Positions 21,253 through 30,019 of a stretch of DNA of 64,000 nucleotides are shown here, piece after piece (the first letter of the stretch is position 1; every line of letters begins with the position of its first letter). The notes below the pieces were generated by a model, which did no database searches, had not been told where the DNA came from, and saw nothing but the letters and a program-made list of their open reading frames with translations. The stretch lies in NCBI RefSeq assembly GCF_001422365.1, contig NZ_LMMT01000037.1, positions 208,776-272,775 on the forward strand. Reading direction: 5' to 3'. Position numbers and translations under genes: made by a program. Source of the DNA: Pseudorhodoferax sp. Leaf265. Its GTDB lineage: Bacteria; Pseudomonadota; Gammaproteobacteria; Burkholderiales; Burkholderiaceae_C.

Positions 21253-21663
21253 TCAGCTGCGCTTGGCGTCGGCCATGGCGGCCACGTGGGCGGCCTTGGC
21301 GTCCTTCATGCACACGTCCTTGGTGTTGCCTGCGAGCGCATCGCACTTCTGCTTGGCCGTGTCGTAGGCGGCATCGGCCTTGGCCTCGACGACCTTGGCC
21401 GTCGCCTTGGCGCTGGGCTTGTACTGCGCGTCGAGCTCGGCCTTGGCAACCTTCTCCTTGCCCTTGGCCTCGCTCTGGCACACGTCCTTGGCATTGCCGG
21501 CCAGCCCATCGCAGCGCTGCTTGTCGGCCTTGTACTCGGCCTCGATGCGGTCTTCGGCGGCCTTGTACTCGTCGCGCGTCATGGCGCTGGCGTGCGATGC
21601 GAAGGTGAAGGTCATGGCGACACCCAGGGCGGTCAGGGCGTGCTTGATGGTGGTGGCTTGCAT
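21253..21663 (-). CDS. Exported protein of unknown function with a duplicated Cys motif
   Basis: The 136-residue protein has a signal peptide (cleavage near SHASA, residue 27), then a Lys/Ala-rich helical mature part. A segment is repeated: KQRCDGLAGNAKDVCQSEAKG and later KQKCDALAGNTKDVCMKDAKA, each with a CX9C spacing that could form a helical hairpin disulphide in the periplasm. I recognise it as a small exported protein often seen in Burkholderiales, with no known function. The CsbD-like gene 43 bp upstream on the same strand is probably co-transcribed, pointing to an envelope-stress role. Confidence 0.75.
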   Translation of the reverse strand: MQATTIKHALTALGVAMTFTFASHASAMTRDEYKAAEDRIEAEYKADKQRCDGLAGNAKDVCQSEAKGKEKVAKAELDAQYKPSAKATAKVVEAKADAAYDTAKQKCDALAGNTKDVCMKDAKAAHVAAMADAKRS

Positions 21664-21706
21664 GGCGGTACTCCTCGGTGTGTGGCTTTGCTTTGGAGAA
21701 GGGGAT

Positions 21707-21931
21707 TCAGACAGACTTCTCGAAGAAGAAGTCAGGGTTGCGGCTTTCCCAGTCGCGCACCTGGCGCTCGGCTTCGTCGCGGGCGACGCCGTGGCGTTCC
21801 TGGATGCGGCCCAGCAGCTGTTCGCGACGCCCTTCGATCACGTCGAGGTCGTCGTTCGTGAGCTTGCCCCATTGCTCCTGGACCTTGCCCTTGAACTGCT
21901 TCCAGTTGCCTTCCAGCTTGTCGTTGTTCAT
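21707..21931 (-). CDS. CsbD-family general stress protein (YjbJ-like)
   Basis: The 74-residue protein begins MNNDKLEGNWKQFKGKVQEQ, the CsbD/YjbJ signature, and continues with GKLTNDDLDVIEGRREQLLG, also conserved. It is small, hydrophilic and predicted cytoplasmic. Members are induced by osmotic, stationary-phase or envelope stress; the molecular role is unknown. The start at 21931 follows GGAGAG; a longer frame upstream is not conserved. A CCTACGC motif about 100 bp upstream is shared with other stress genes in the window. A second, shorter CsbD protein is at 29307-29504. Confidence 0.9.
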   Translation of the reverse strand: MNNDKLEGNWKQFKGKVQEQWGKLTNDDLDVIEGRREQLLGRIQERHGVARDEAERQVRDWESRNPDFFFEKSV

Positions 21932-22026
21932 GTGCTCTCTCCTTGTGAAACCGTCCGTCGCGGGCTGCTCTGGACGTGGAGTCACTGTAGGCAGGGTGGG
22001 GGCCGCAGGCGGTAGGACGCGCCGGT

Positions 22027-22039
22027 CTGCCTGCGTAGG
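22027..22039 (-). promoter_or_regulatory. CCTACGCAGGCAG motif upstream of the csbD-like gene
   Basis: The minus strand reads CCTACGCAGGCAG, followed about 22 bases later by TCCTACCGCCTGCGG. The identical 13-mer recurs at 34595-34607 upstream of the DUF1328 gene, at a similar distance from the start codon (about 100-130 bp). It is a candidate operator or alternative promoter of a stress regulon. Confidence 0.45.
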
Positions 22040-22148
22040 CCTGAAAGCCTTGCGCCCTGCAGAAAAAGCCGCCTGGCGCCCCTGCGACAATGCGCTGTCA
22101 TCACCCTGAAGCATTGAGCCGGAGACAAGCCCGCGCGGCGCGCCAACC

Positions 22149-23345
22149 ATGATCCTCAGCAGCCTTCTCGACACCGACCTGTACAAGTTCACGATGATGC
22201 AGGTGGTGCTGCACCAGTTCCCGGGCGCGCAGGTGGAGTACCGCTTCAAGTGCCGCAACAGCATTGCGCTGGCCCCGTATGTGAACGAGATCCGCGAGGA
22301 GATCCGCCACCTGTGCACGCTGCGCTTCCAGGACGCCGAACTCAACTACCTGCGTTCGCTGCGCTTCATCAAGAGCGACTTCATCGACTTCCTGGGCCTG
22401 TTCAAGCTCAACGAGAAGTACATCGAGGTCCAGCCGCTCGCTTCGGGCGACATCGAGATCTCGATCCGCGGGCCCTGGCTGCACACCATCCTGTTCGAGA
22501 TCCCGGTGCTGGCCATCGTCAACGAGGTCTATTTCCGCAACACCGGCGCCGGTGCGCGCCTGGCCCAGGGCCGCGAGCGGCTGGACCGCAAGATCGCGCA
22601 GCTGCAGGCCGAGGGCCTGGCCGACCTCAAGATCGCCGACTACGGCACGCGCCGGCGCTTCTCCAAGACCTGGCACGAGGAGGTGCTGCGGCGCCTGGCC
22701 GATCGCCTGGGCACGGGCCCGCACGGCCAGCTGGCTGGCACCAGCAATGTGCTGTACGCGATGAAGCTGGGCCTGACGCCGCTCGGCACCGTGGCGCACG
22801 AGTACCTGCAGGCCTGCCAGGCGCTCGGCCCGCGGCTGCGCGACAGCCAGGTGTTCGCGTTCGACTCCTGGGCCAAGGAGTACCGCGGCGACCTGGGCAT
22901 CGCCCTGTCCGACGTGTACGGCATGAGTGCCTTCCTGCGCGACTTCGACATGTACTTCTGCAAGCTGTTCGACGGCGCGCGCCACGACAGCGGCGACCCC
23001 TTCACCTGGGGCGAGCGGCTGATCGAGCACTACCGCCAGAACCGCGTGGACCCGCACACCAAGACGCTGATCTTCAGCGACGGACTCACGGTCCCGCGCA
23101 CCATCGAGCTCTACCAGCGCTTCCGCGGCCGCTGCCAACTGGCCTTCGGCATCGGCACCAACCTCACGAACGACCTGGGCGATGCGCCCGCGCATGTGCC
23201 GCTGCAGATCGTCATCAAGATGGTGCGCTGCAACGGCCAGCCCGTGGCCAAGCTGTCGGACACGCCGTCCAAGAACATGTGCGACGACGAGAAGTACCTG
23301 GCCTACCTGCGCCAGGTGTTCGAGATCGAGCCGCCCGCCGTATGA
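22149..23345 (+). CDS. pncB: Nicotinate phosphoribosyltransferase
   Basis: The 398-residue enzyme makes nicotinate mononucleotide from nicotinate and PRPP with ATP hydrolysis, the salvage entry into NAD synthesis. Typical segments are [19 protein letters not shown] at the start, [38 protein letters not shown] with the phosphorylated His, [32 protein letters not shown] and [12 protein letters not shown]. Length and order agree with the E. coli-type enzyme. It heads a five-gene run (to 28262) with overlapping or nearly overlapping frames, although the functions of the other four are not obviously related. Confidence 0.95.
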   Translation: MILSSLLDTDLYKFTMMQVVLHQFPGAQVEYRFKCRNSIALAPYVNEIREEIRHLCTLRFQDAELNYLRSLRFIKSDFIDFLGLFKLNEKYIEVQPLASGDIEISIRGPWLHTILFEIPVLAIVNEVYFRNTGAGARLAQGRERLDRKIAQLQAEGLADLKIADYGTRRRFSKTWHEEVLRRLADRLGTGPHGQLAGTSNVLYAMKLGLTPLGTVAHEYLQACQALGPRLRDSQVFAFDSWAKEYRGDLGIALSDVYGMSAFLRDFDMYFCKLFDGARHDSGDPFTWGERLIEHYRQNRVDPHTKTLIFSDGLTVPRTIELYQRFRGRCQLAFGIGTNLTNDLGDAPAHVPLQIVIKMVRCNGQPVAKLSDTPSKNMCDDEKYLAYLRQVFEIEPPAV

Positions 23346-24754
23346 GCGGCCGCACTGGGCGCACGCTGGCAGGCGTGCTGGGGCTGGCTGCGCCGCTGGC
23401 CGGATGGGCTGCAGAGATCGATGGACGCGCCCTGTCGGCCTGGTGGGGGCTGCCGTTCGCCGGCGTGCTGCTGTCGATCGCGCTGTTCCCGCTGTTCGCC
23501 ATGCGCATCTGGCACCACCATTACGGCAAGATCACGGCGGCCTGGGCACTGGCCTTCTTCGTGCCCTTCGTGTGGGTGTTCGGGCCGGGCCTGGCCGGTG
23601 CCAGCCTGGTCCATGCGCTGCTGGCCGAGTACATCCCCTTCATCGTGCTGCTCACCGCGCTGTTCGCGGTGGCCGGCGGCATCTACATCCGCGGCAACCT
23701 GCACGGCAGCCCGGCGCTGAACACCGCCATTTTGGCCATCGGCGCCGTGCTGGCCAGCTTCATGGGCACGACGGGCGCCTCCATGCTGCTGATCCGCCCG
23801 CTGGTCCGCGCCAACGACAACCGCCGGCACAAGGCCCATGTGGTCGTCTTCTTCATCTTCATCGTCTCCAACATCGGCGGCTCGCTGACGCCGCTGGGCG
23901 ACCCGCCGCTGTTCCTGGGTTTCCTCAAGGGCGTGGAGTTCTTCTGGACGCTGCGCAACATCCTGCCCGAGACGGCGTTCATGCTGGCCTGCCTGCTGGT
24001 GCTGTTCTATGGCCTGGACAGCTGGTACTACCGGCGCGAAGGCGTGCTGCCGGTCGATCCCACGCCGGACACGCAGCGCCTGGGCTTCGACGGGAGCATC
24101 AACTTCGTGCTGCTGCTCGTGGTGGTCGGCCTGGTGCTCATGAGCGGCCTGTGGCAATCGCCGGTGGTGTTCGACGTGGCCGGCACACCGTTGCCCTTGC
24201 CTTCGCTGGTGCGCGACATCGGCCTCATCGGGGTGACGCTGCTCTCGCTCAAGCTCACCGCTGCCAAGGTGCATGCCGACAACCAGTTCTCCTGGGGCCC
24301 GATGGCCGAGGTGGCCAAGCTGTTCGCGGGCATCTTCCTGACCATCATCCCCGTCATCGCGATGCTGCGTGCCGGCACCGACGGCCCCTTCGGTGCCGTG
24401 GTGCGTGCCGTGACCGGGCCGGACGGTCAGCCGTTGCCCGCCATGTACTTCTGGGCCACGGGCGTGCTGAGCTCGTTCCTCGACAACGCGCCGACCTACC
24501 TGGTGTTCTTCAACACCGCCGGGGGCGATCCGCAGCAGCTCATGACCACGCTGGCGCCCACGCTGGCCGCGGTTTCGGCCGGTGCCGTGTTCATGGGCGC
24601 CAACTCCTACATCGGCAACGCGCCCAACCTCATGGTCAAGGCGATTGCCGAGGAGCGCGGCGTGGCCATGCCCAGCTTCTTCGGCTACATGGCCTGGTCC
24701 TGTGCCGTGCTGGTGCCGCTGTTCGTCGTGCTCACGTTCATCTTCTTCGTCTGA
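23342..24754 (+). CDS. Sodium:proton antiporter-like membrane protein (ion transporter superfamily)
   Basis: The 470-residue protein has about eleven hydrophobic segments and the ion-transporter signature [20 protein letters not shown], as well as [13 protein letters not shown] and [20 protein letters not shown]. The paired 'GxPxxPLGDPP' and 'SxxxDNAPT' loops are typical of NhaD/CitMHS-type carriers annotated as Na+/H+ antiporters. The start ATG overlaps the pncB stop (ATGA), so the long frame that extends upstream through pncB is not real coding. Ion and substrate are inferred from the family only. Confidence 0.82.
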   Translation: MSGRTGRTLAGVLGLAAPLAGWAAEIDGRALSAWWGLPFAGVLLSIALFPLFAMRIWHHHYGKITAAWALAFFVPFVWVFGPGLAGASLVHALLAEYIPFIVLLTALFAVAGGIYIRGNLHGSPALNTAILAIGAVLASFMGTTGASMLLIRPLVRANDNRRHKAHVVVFFIFIVSNIGGSLTPLGDPPLFLGFLKGVEFFWTLRNILPETAFMLACLLVLFYGLDSWYYRREGVLPVDPTPDTQRLGFDGSINFVLLLVVVGLVLMSGLWQSPVVFDVAGTPLPLPSLVRDIGLIGVTLLSLKLTAAKVHADNQFSWGPMAEVAKLFAGIFLTIIPVIAMLRAGTDGPFGAVVRAVTGPDGQPLPAMYFWATGVLSSFLDNAPTYLVFFNTAGGDPQQLMTTLAPTLAAVSAGAVFMGANSYIGNAPNLMVKAIAEERGVAMPSFFGYMAWSCAVLVPLFVVLTFIFFV

Positions 24755-24767
24755 AAGGCGCCCATCC

Positions 24768-25751
24768 ATGTCCAAGCCCTCCGTCCTCGTCGCCCGTGCC
24801 GTGTTCCCCGAAGTGCTGGCCCGGCTGGCCGAGCATTTCGAGGTCAGCGACAACCAGGCCGACGCGAGCTGGAGCGCCGACGAACTGGCGGCCCGCCTGG
24901 CCGGCAAGCAGGGCGTGTTCACGACGGCCAGCGAGCGCATCGACGCGACCCTGCTGGCGCGCTGCCCCGATCTCAAGATTGCTGCCAACATGGCGGTGGG
25001 CTACAACAATTTCGACCTCGACGCCATGAGCGCGCGCGGCGTGCTGGCCACCAACGCGCCCGACGTGCTGACCGAGACCACGGCCGACTTCGGCTTCGCG
25101 CTGCTGATGGCCACGGCCCGGCGCATCGCCGAGAGCGAGCATTACCTGCGCGCCGGCCAATGGACGAAGTGGAGCTACGACCTCTTCGCCGGCAGCGACG
25201 TGCACGGCGCCACGCTCGGCATCCTGGGCATGGGCCGCATCGGGCAGGGCATTGCCAGGCGCGGCGCCCATGGCTTCGGCATGAACGTGGTCTACCACAA
25301 CCGTTCGCGCCTCGCGCCTGAACTCGAGGCCGAGTGCAAGGCCCGCTACGTCAGCAAGGAAGAGCTGCTGCGCCAGGCCGACCACCTGGTGCTGGTGCTG
25401 CCGTACTCGCCTGCTTCGCACCACGCCATCGGCGCGGCCGAACTCGCGCAGATGAAGCCCACGGCCACGCTCATCAACATCGCGCGCGGCGGCATCGTCG
25501 ACGACACCGCACTGGCCCAGGCGCTCAAGGACAGGCGCATCGCCGCCGCCGGCCTGGACGTGTTCGAGGGCGAGCCCTCGGTGCACCCGGGTCTCCTGAG
25601 CGTGCCCAACGTGGTGTTGACCCCGCACATCGCCAGCGCCAGCGTGCCCACACGCCTGGCCATGGCCAATCTCGCGGCCGACAACCTGATCGGCTACCTC
25701 GTGCACGGCAAACCCTTGACACCCTTGAACGCCGCCGCCCTGCATGCCTGA
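24768..25751 (+). CDS. ghrB: Glyoxylate/hydroxypyruvate reductase B type 2-hydroxyacid dehydrogenase
   Basis: The 327-residue protein reduces glyoxylate or hydroxypyruvate with NADPH by family. It shows AVGYNNFDLDAMSARGV (substrate loop), the Rossmann motif GILGMGRIGQGIARRG and VVYHNRSR. The catalytic residues are Arg in NIARGGIVDD, Glu in FEGEPSVHPGL and His in TPHIASAS. The ATG at 24768 begins the conserved domain; the 62 residues of upstream frame are antiporter sequence in another phase. It overlaps rmuC by 8 bp. Confidence 0.9.
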   Translation: MSKPSVLVARAVFPEVLARLAEHFEVSDNQADASWSADELAARLAGKQGVFTTASERIDATLLARCPDLKIAANMAVGYNNFDLDAMSARGVLATNAPDVLTETTADFGFALLMATARRIAESEHYLRAGQWTKWSYDLFAGSDVHGATLGILGMGRIGQGIARRGAHGFGMNVVYHNRSRLAPELEAECKARYVSKEELLRQADHLVLVLPYSPASHHAIGAAELAQMKPTATLINIARGGIVDDTALAQALKDRRIAAAGLDVFEGEPSVHPGLLSVPNVVLTPHIASASVPTRLAMANLAADNLIGYLVHGKPLTPLNAAALHA

Positions 25752-27081
25752 ACTTCCGCTCGCCACCTGGCTGCTGCTGGGCCTGGCAGCGCTCAACGTG
25801 GTGCTGCTCGTGCTGCTGCTGAGCCGGCCGACCTCCCGCGCGGCCGAATTCGATGACCTGGTGCGCGCCCACACCGAGCGCACCGAACGCAACCTGCGCC
25901 AGGAGCTGACCGACGGCGCACGCGGCAGCCGCCAGGAAAGCGCTCAGGCGCTCGCCAGCTTCCAGCGCACGCTGCTGGCCCAGGGGGCCGAGGCCACGCG
26001 CACGCAGAACGCCCAGATCGACGCGCTGGCCCAGCAGCTGGCACTGCTGCAGAAGTCGCTGGCCGACACGCTGGCCCAGCAGCTCATGGGCCTGTCGGAG
26101 TCCAACGCCCGGCGCCTGGCCGAAGTGCGCGCCACCATGGAAACGCAACTGGCCCAGCTGCAGGCCAGCAATGCCGGCAAGCTCGACGAGATGCGCCGCA
26201 CTGTGGACGAGAAGTTGCAGAGCACGCTGGAGACGCGCCTGGGCGAGAGCTTCCGCCAGGTGGCCGAGCGGCTGGAGCAGGTCTACAAGGGCCTGGGCGA
26301 GATGCAGACCCTGGCCCAGGGCGTGGGCGACCTCAAGCACCTGCTCAGCAATGTGAAGACGCGCGGCATGTTCGGCGAGGCGCAGCTGGCCGCGCTCTTG
26401 GAGCAGGTGTTCGCGCCCGAGCAGTACGCGGCCCAGGTCGCCACGCGGCCCGGCCAGCGCCATGCGGTGGACTTCGCCGTGCGCCTGCCCGGCCGCGGCG
26501 ACGACGGCGCGCCGGTCTGGCTGCCGATCGACGCCAAGTTCCCCAACGAGGACTACGAACGCCTGCTCGACGCGCAGCAGCGCGCCGATGCGCCGGCTGT
26601 AGAGCAGGCTGCGCGTGCGCTGGAAGGCCGCATCCGGCTGGAAGCCCGGTCGATCTCCGACAAGTACGTGGAGCCGCCGCACACCACCGACTTCGCGATC
26701 CTGTTCCTGCCCACCGAGGGCCTCTACGCCGAGGTGCTGCGCCGGCCCGGCCTGGTCGAAGCCCTGCAGCGCGAGCACCGCATCACGCTGGCTGGTCCCA
26801 CCACCTTGCTGGCCATGCTCAACGCGCTGCAGATGGGCTTTCGCACGCTGGCGCTGGAAAAGCGCAGCAGCGAGGTCTGGCAGGTGCTGGGTGCCGTCAA
26901 GAGCGAGTTCCAGAAGTTCGGCGGCGTGCTGGCCGACGTGCGGCGCCAGACCCAGACCGTGCTCAACACGCTGGACAAGGCGCAGACCCGCAGCAACGTG
27001 CTGACGCGGCGCCTGCGCGACGTGGAGGCCTTGCCCGGCACCCAGGCGCTGCTGGCCGAGGACGACGAGGCCGACGCATGA
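25744..27081 (+). CDS. rmuC: DNA recombination protein RmuC
   Basis: The 445-residue protein has one N-terminal membrane anchor (WLLLGLAALNVVLLVLLL), a long coiled-coil region (about residues 30-215, rich in Gln/Ala/Leu heptads) and the RmuC nuclease-like core. The core contains MFGEAQLAALLEQVFAPEQY, VWLPIDAKFPNEDYERL and the later PTEGLYAEVLRRPG and GPTTLLAMLNALQMGF. RmuC limits recombination-associated inversions; its core resembles restriction-endonuclease folds with a PD-(D/E)xK-like active site (IDAK). It overlaps ghrB by 8 bp and the MFS gene by 4 bp. Confidence 0.94.
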   Translation: MPELPLATWLLLGLAALNVVLLVLLLSRPTSRAAEFDDLVRAHTERTERNLRQELTDGARGSRQESAQALASFQRTLLAQGAEATRTQNAQIDALAQQLALLQKSLADTLAQQLMGLSESNARRLAEVRATMETQLAQLQASNAGKLDEMRRTVDEKLQSTLETRLGESFRQVAERLEQVYKGLGEMQTLAQGVGDLKHLLSNVKTRGMFGEAQLAALLEQVFAPEQYAAQVATRPGQRHAVDFAVRLPGRGDDGAPVWLPIDAKFPNEDYERLLDAQQRADAPAVEQAARALEGRIRLEARSISDKYVEPPHTTDFAILFLPTEGLYAEVLRRPGLVEALQREHRITLAGPTTLLAMLNALQMGFRTLALEKRSSEVWQVLGAVKSEFQKFGGVLADVRRQTQTVLNTLDKAQTRSNVLTRRLRDVEALPGTQALLAEDDEADA

Positions 27082-28262
27082 CGGGCCGCGAACTGCTGCG
27101 CCTGATCGGGGCCCAGGTCTGCCTGCACGCCACCATGGCCGGCATGCGCCTGGCCACGCCGCTGCTGGCACTGCAGCAGGGCCACAGCCCGGCGGCCGTC
27201 GGCGTGCTGATCGCGCTGTTCGCGTTGACCCAGGTGTTCCTCGCGCTACCGGCTGGCCGCTTCGCCGACCGCCATGGCCTGAAGCTGCCGATTACCCTGT
27301 CGGCGGTGGCGGCCTCGGGCGGCGTGCTGCTGGCTCTGGTGTGGCCCAGCTTCATGGCCATGTGCGTGGCCGCACTCATGACAGGCGGCGCCACCGGCGC
27401 CACCGTGATCGCGCTGCAGCGCCACGTGGGCCGCTCCGCGCACGACACCAGCGAACTCAAGCGCGTGTTCAGCTGGCTGGCCATCGCGCCGGCGGCTGCC
27501 AACTTCCTTGGGCCCTTCGCGGCGGGCCTGCTGATCGACCATGCCGGGCGCGCGCCTGCGGACCTGCTGGCCTTCCGCGTGAGCTTCTTCGCGCTAGCGC
27601 TGCTGCCGCTGGCCAGCTGGCTGCTGGTGCGCCGCGCCCAGGAGCAGCCGCCGAGCCCGCCGCCCGCGGGCGCGGCCCCCACGCGCGCCTGGGATTTGCT
27701 GCGCGCGCCCATGTTCCGCCGCCTGCTGTTCGTGAACTGGCTGCAGTCCTCCAGCTGGGATGTGCATTCCTTCGTGCTGCCGGTGCTGGGCCACGAGCGC
27801 GGCCTGAGCGCCGCCGTGATCGGCACGCTGCTGGGCGCCTTCGCCATCGCCGCCGCGCTGGTGCGCGTGCTGCTGCCCGTGATCGCGGCGCGCGTGGCCG
27901 AGCGGCATGTGATCTTCACCTCCACCGTGGTCACGGCGGCGGTGTTCGCGGTCTACCCGCTGCTGTACTCGCCCTGGTCCATGGGCGCCTGCTCGGTGGT
28001 GCTGGGCCTGGCCCTGGGGGCTGTGCAGCCCATGGTCATGAGCCTGTTGCACCAGATCACGCCGCCGCACCGCCAGGGCGAGGCGCTGGGCCTGCGGCTC
28101 ATGACCATCAATGCCTCCAGCGTGGCCATGCCCATGCTGTTCGGCACGGTCGGCGTGCTGATCGGCATCGGCGGGGTGTTCTGGATCGTCGGCGGCATGC
28201 TCGCGCTGGGCGGGCGCGCTGTGCTGCGCCTACAGATCGTGCCCGGCGATCACAAGGCGTAG
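27078..28262 (+). CDS. Major facilitator superfamily transporter
   Basis: The 394-residue protein has twelve predicted membrane segments. It shows an MFS loop 2-3 signature (LPAGRFADRHGLKLP) and a second half starting after a Pro/Ala-rich central loop (about residues 195-215). The late RQGEALGLRLMTINASSVAMP segment is often seen in sugar- or drug-efflux-like members of Burkholderiales. The substrate cannot be read from the sequence. Its ATG overlaps the rmuC stop (ATGA), making it the last gene of the pncB operon. Its 3' end overlaps the convergent LOG-like gene by 13 bp. Confidence 0.85.
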   Translation: MTGRELLRLIGAQVCLHATMAGMRLATPLLALQQGHSPAAVGVLIALFALTQVFLALPAGRFADRHGLKLPITLSAVAASGGVLLALVWPSFMAMCVAALMTGGATGATVIALQRHVGRSAHDTSELKRVFSWLAIAPAAANFLGPFAAGLLIDHAGRAPADLLAFRVSFFALALLPLASWLLVRRAQEQPPSPPPAGAAPTRAWDLLRAPMFRRLLFVNWLQSSSWDVHSFVLPVLGHERGLSAAVIGTLLGAFAIAAALVRVLLPVIAARVAERHVIFTSTVVTAAVFAVYPLLYSPWSMGACSVVLGLALGAVQPMVMSLLHQITPPHRQGEALGLRLMTINASSVAMPMLFGTVGVLIGIGGVFWIVGGMLALGGRAVLRLQIVPGDHKA

Positions 28263-29119
28263 AAGGCCTGGATCGCGGCCCAGGCGTCCTCGGGCTGGTC
28301 CACGTAGCTGAACAGCTTGAGGTCGTCGGGCGAGATCGCGCCTTCCTCGATCAGCACCTCGAAGTTCAGCAGCCGCTTCCAGTAGTTGGAGCCGAACAGC
28401 ACGATGGGCACGGCCTTGGCCTTGCCGGTCTGCACCAGCGTGAGCACCTCGAACAGTTCGTCCAGCGTGCCGAAGCCGCCCGGGAAGGCCACCAGCGCCT
28501 TGGCACGCATCATGAAGTGCATCTTGCGCAGCGCGAAGTAGTGGAACTTGAAGGACAGGCTGGGCGTGATGAAGCGGTTGCCGCTCTGCTCGTGCGGCAG
28601 CGCGATGTTCAGGCCCACGTTGGCCGCGCCGGCCTCGTGCGCGCCGCGGTTGGCCGCTTCCATGATGCCGGGGCCGCCGCCGGTACAGATCACCAGGCGT
28701 TCGGCCGCGGGGCGGCTGGCGCTGTCGCGGGCCACCAGTTCGGCGAAGCGGCGGGCCTGGTCGTAGTAGCGGGCGTTGCGCATGCGGCGTTCGGCCAGTT
28801 GGAGTGCCTTGTCGTCGCCGCTGCTGCGCGCCTCGGCCAGTTCCAGTTCGGCCTGCTCGGGCGCCGGGAAGCGCGCACTGCCGAACACCACGATGGTGTT
28901 TTCAATGCCCTGGGCCTGCTGCTCCAGGTCGGGTTTGAGCATCTCCAGCTGGAAGCGGATGCCGCGCGTCTCGCGGCGCAGCAGGAATTCGGGGTCGGCG
29001 AAGGCGAGCCGGTAGGCATCGGCCTGCAGCGGCTGGCCCTGGTCCGCGGAGGCCTGCAACTGGGCCCAGGCGGTGGCCACGTCCACATTGCGCTTGTCGA
29101 GGGTGTCGGTGTTTTCCAT
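28250..29119 (-). CDS. LOG-like Rossmann-fold protein (TIGR00730-related nucleoside-monophosphate phosphoribohydrolase)
   Basis: The 289-residue protein has the LOG/TIGR00730 signature: VVFGSARFP, CTGGGPGIMEAANRGAHEAG and PGGFGTLDELFEVLTLVQ, the last being the catalytic PGGxGTxxE motif. Such proteins cleave the N-glycosidic bond of nucleoside 5'-monophosphates (PpnN/LOG activity). This belongs to the longer bacterial group with an N-terminal helical extension of about 85 residues. The ATG at 29119 was preferred to a TTG seven codons upstream. Confidence 0.85.
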   Translation of the reverse strand: MENTDTLDKRNVDVATAWAQLQASADQGQPLQADAYRLAFADPEFLLRRETRGIRFQLEMLKPDLEQQAQGIENTIVVFGSARFPAPEQAELELAEARSSGDDKALQLAERRMRNARYYDQARRFAELVARDSASRPAAERLVICTGGGPGIMEAANRGAHEAGAANVGLNIALPHEQSGNRFITPSLSFKFHYFALRKMHFMMRAKALVAFPGGFGTLDELFEVLTLVQTGKAKAVPIVLFGSNYWKRLLNFEVLIEEGAISPDDLKLFSYVDQPEDAWAAIQAFYAL

Positions 29120-29186
29120 TTGGAAGCATTTTGCAGGCAAAGCATGAACCCTCGGGTTTCTCGACTGGCCTGGAGCGGCGCCCGTG

Positions 29187-29194
29187 TCCTACGC
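29187..29194 (+). promoter_or_regulatory. TCCTACGC motif upstream of the second csbD-like gene
   Basis: The plus strand reads GTGTCCTACGCCCGCATCGG 113 bp upstream of the small CsbD start at 29307. The TCCTACGC core is the same as upstream of the DUF1328 and receiver genes, in the same orientation relative to the gene. Confidence 0.4.
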
Positions 29195-29306
29195 CCGCAT
29201 CGGTTCGTGCCGACAGGCCCGGGCCGCCCGCCCGACCATGATGGACCCAGGCCGCAGCGGCAGTGCCGCAGGCCTTCCACCAACCTGTCAGGAAAGGACA
29301 TCCACC

Positions 29307-29504
29307 ATGAACAAGAACCAAGTTTCCGGCCGCGTCGAACAAGCCAAGGGCGCCGTCAAGGAAGTCGCGGGCAAGGCCGTGGGCAATGCCAGCCTGCAAG
29401 CCGAGGGCAACGTGCAGAAGAACATGGGCAAGGCCGAGAAGCATTTCGGCGACGCCCGCGAGCATGCCAAGGACAAGGCCAAGGACGCCGTGGACAAGCT
29501 GTGA
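29307..29504 (+). CDS. Small CsbD-family stress protein
   Basis: The 65-residue protein starts MNKNQVSGRVEQAKGAVKEV with GKAVGNASLQAEGNVQKNMGK, the form of CsbD found in YjbJ-like proteins, and ends in a Lys/Asp/Ala-rich helix. It is predicted to be cytoplasmic and largely unstructured. The ATG at 29307 follows GGAAAGGA by a suitable distance. A BON lipoprotein gene follows 10 bp later and is surely co-transcribed, ending at a strong terminator. Confidence 0.9.
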   Translation: MNKNQVSGRVEQAKGAVKEVAGKAVGNASLQAEGNVQKNMGKAEKHFGDAREHAKDKAKDAVDKL

Positions 29505-29514
29505 GGAGCCCAGC

Positions 29515-29931
29515 ATGAAGACCAAGCAACTCTCCCTGCGCGCAGCCGGCCTGCTGGCTGCCAGCGCGCTGACACTGGGCCTGGCGGCCTGCGGTGAGCG
29601 CGTGGACACCGCCGGCGCCCAGCCGACCGAACCGACCGTGGGCCAGCGCGTGGACTCGGCCGCGGAGCGCACCGCCACCGCCGCCGGCAACATGGCGCAG
29701 AACGTCGAGCGCAAGGTCGACGATGCCGCCATCACAGCCTCGGTCAACGCCAGCCTGGCCAAGGACCCGGACCTCTCGGCCATGAAGATCAACGTGGACA
29801 CCAAGTCCGGCGTGGTCACGTTGAATGGCCCGGCACCCACGGCCGCAGCCAAGGACCGCGCGACCAGCCTGGCCCAGGCCGTGGACGGCGTGGCCGGCGT
29901 CAACAACAACCTGGAAGTGCGCGCGGGCTGA
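29515..29931 (+). CDS. BON-domain lipoprotein (OsmY-like)
   Basis: The 138-residue protein has a signal peptide and lipobox LAAC near residue 26. A low-complexity linker follows (about residues 30-65), then one BON domain (DDAAITASVNASLAKDPD, then INVDTKSGVVTLNGPAP and AVDGVAGVNNNLEVRAG). BON domains bind phospholipid surfaces, and OsmY-like proteins are induced by osmotic stress. It is the second gene of a two-gene unit with the small CsbD and has a GAGG site before the ATG. A related single-BON lipoprotein is at 32506-32823. Confidence 0.9.
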   Translation: MKTKQLSLRAAGLLAASALTLGLAACGERVDTAGAQPTEPTVGQRVDSAAERTATAAGNMAQNVERKVDDAAITASVNASLAKDPDLSAMKINVDTKSGVVTLNGPAPTAAAKDRATSLAQAVDGVAGVNNNLEVRAG

Positions 29932-29951
29932 TCTCCATCCCCACCGCACAG

Positions 29952-29982
29952 AGGAGCCGCTTTCGAGCGGCTCCTTTTTTTT
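29952..29982 (+). terminator. Intrinsic terminator of the csbD-BON unit
   Basis: The stem AGGAGCCGCT/AGCGGCTCCT with a TTCG loop, followed by eight T residues, 20 bp after the BON stop codon. Confidence 0.95.
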
Positions 29983-30019
29983 GTGCCGTGCGCCGCATGG
30001 GCGCTTAAAGTCGGGCGCG

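Noticed and set aside
22250-23341. An N-terminal extension of the antiporter through the pncB gene
   Set aside because: The translated part has no hydrophobic or conserved sequence; the protein begins at 23342 with the start overlapping the pncB stop.
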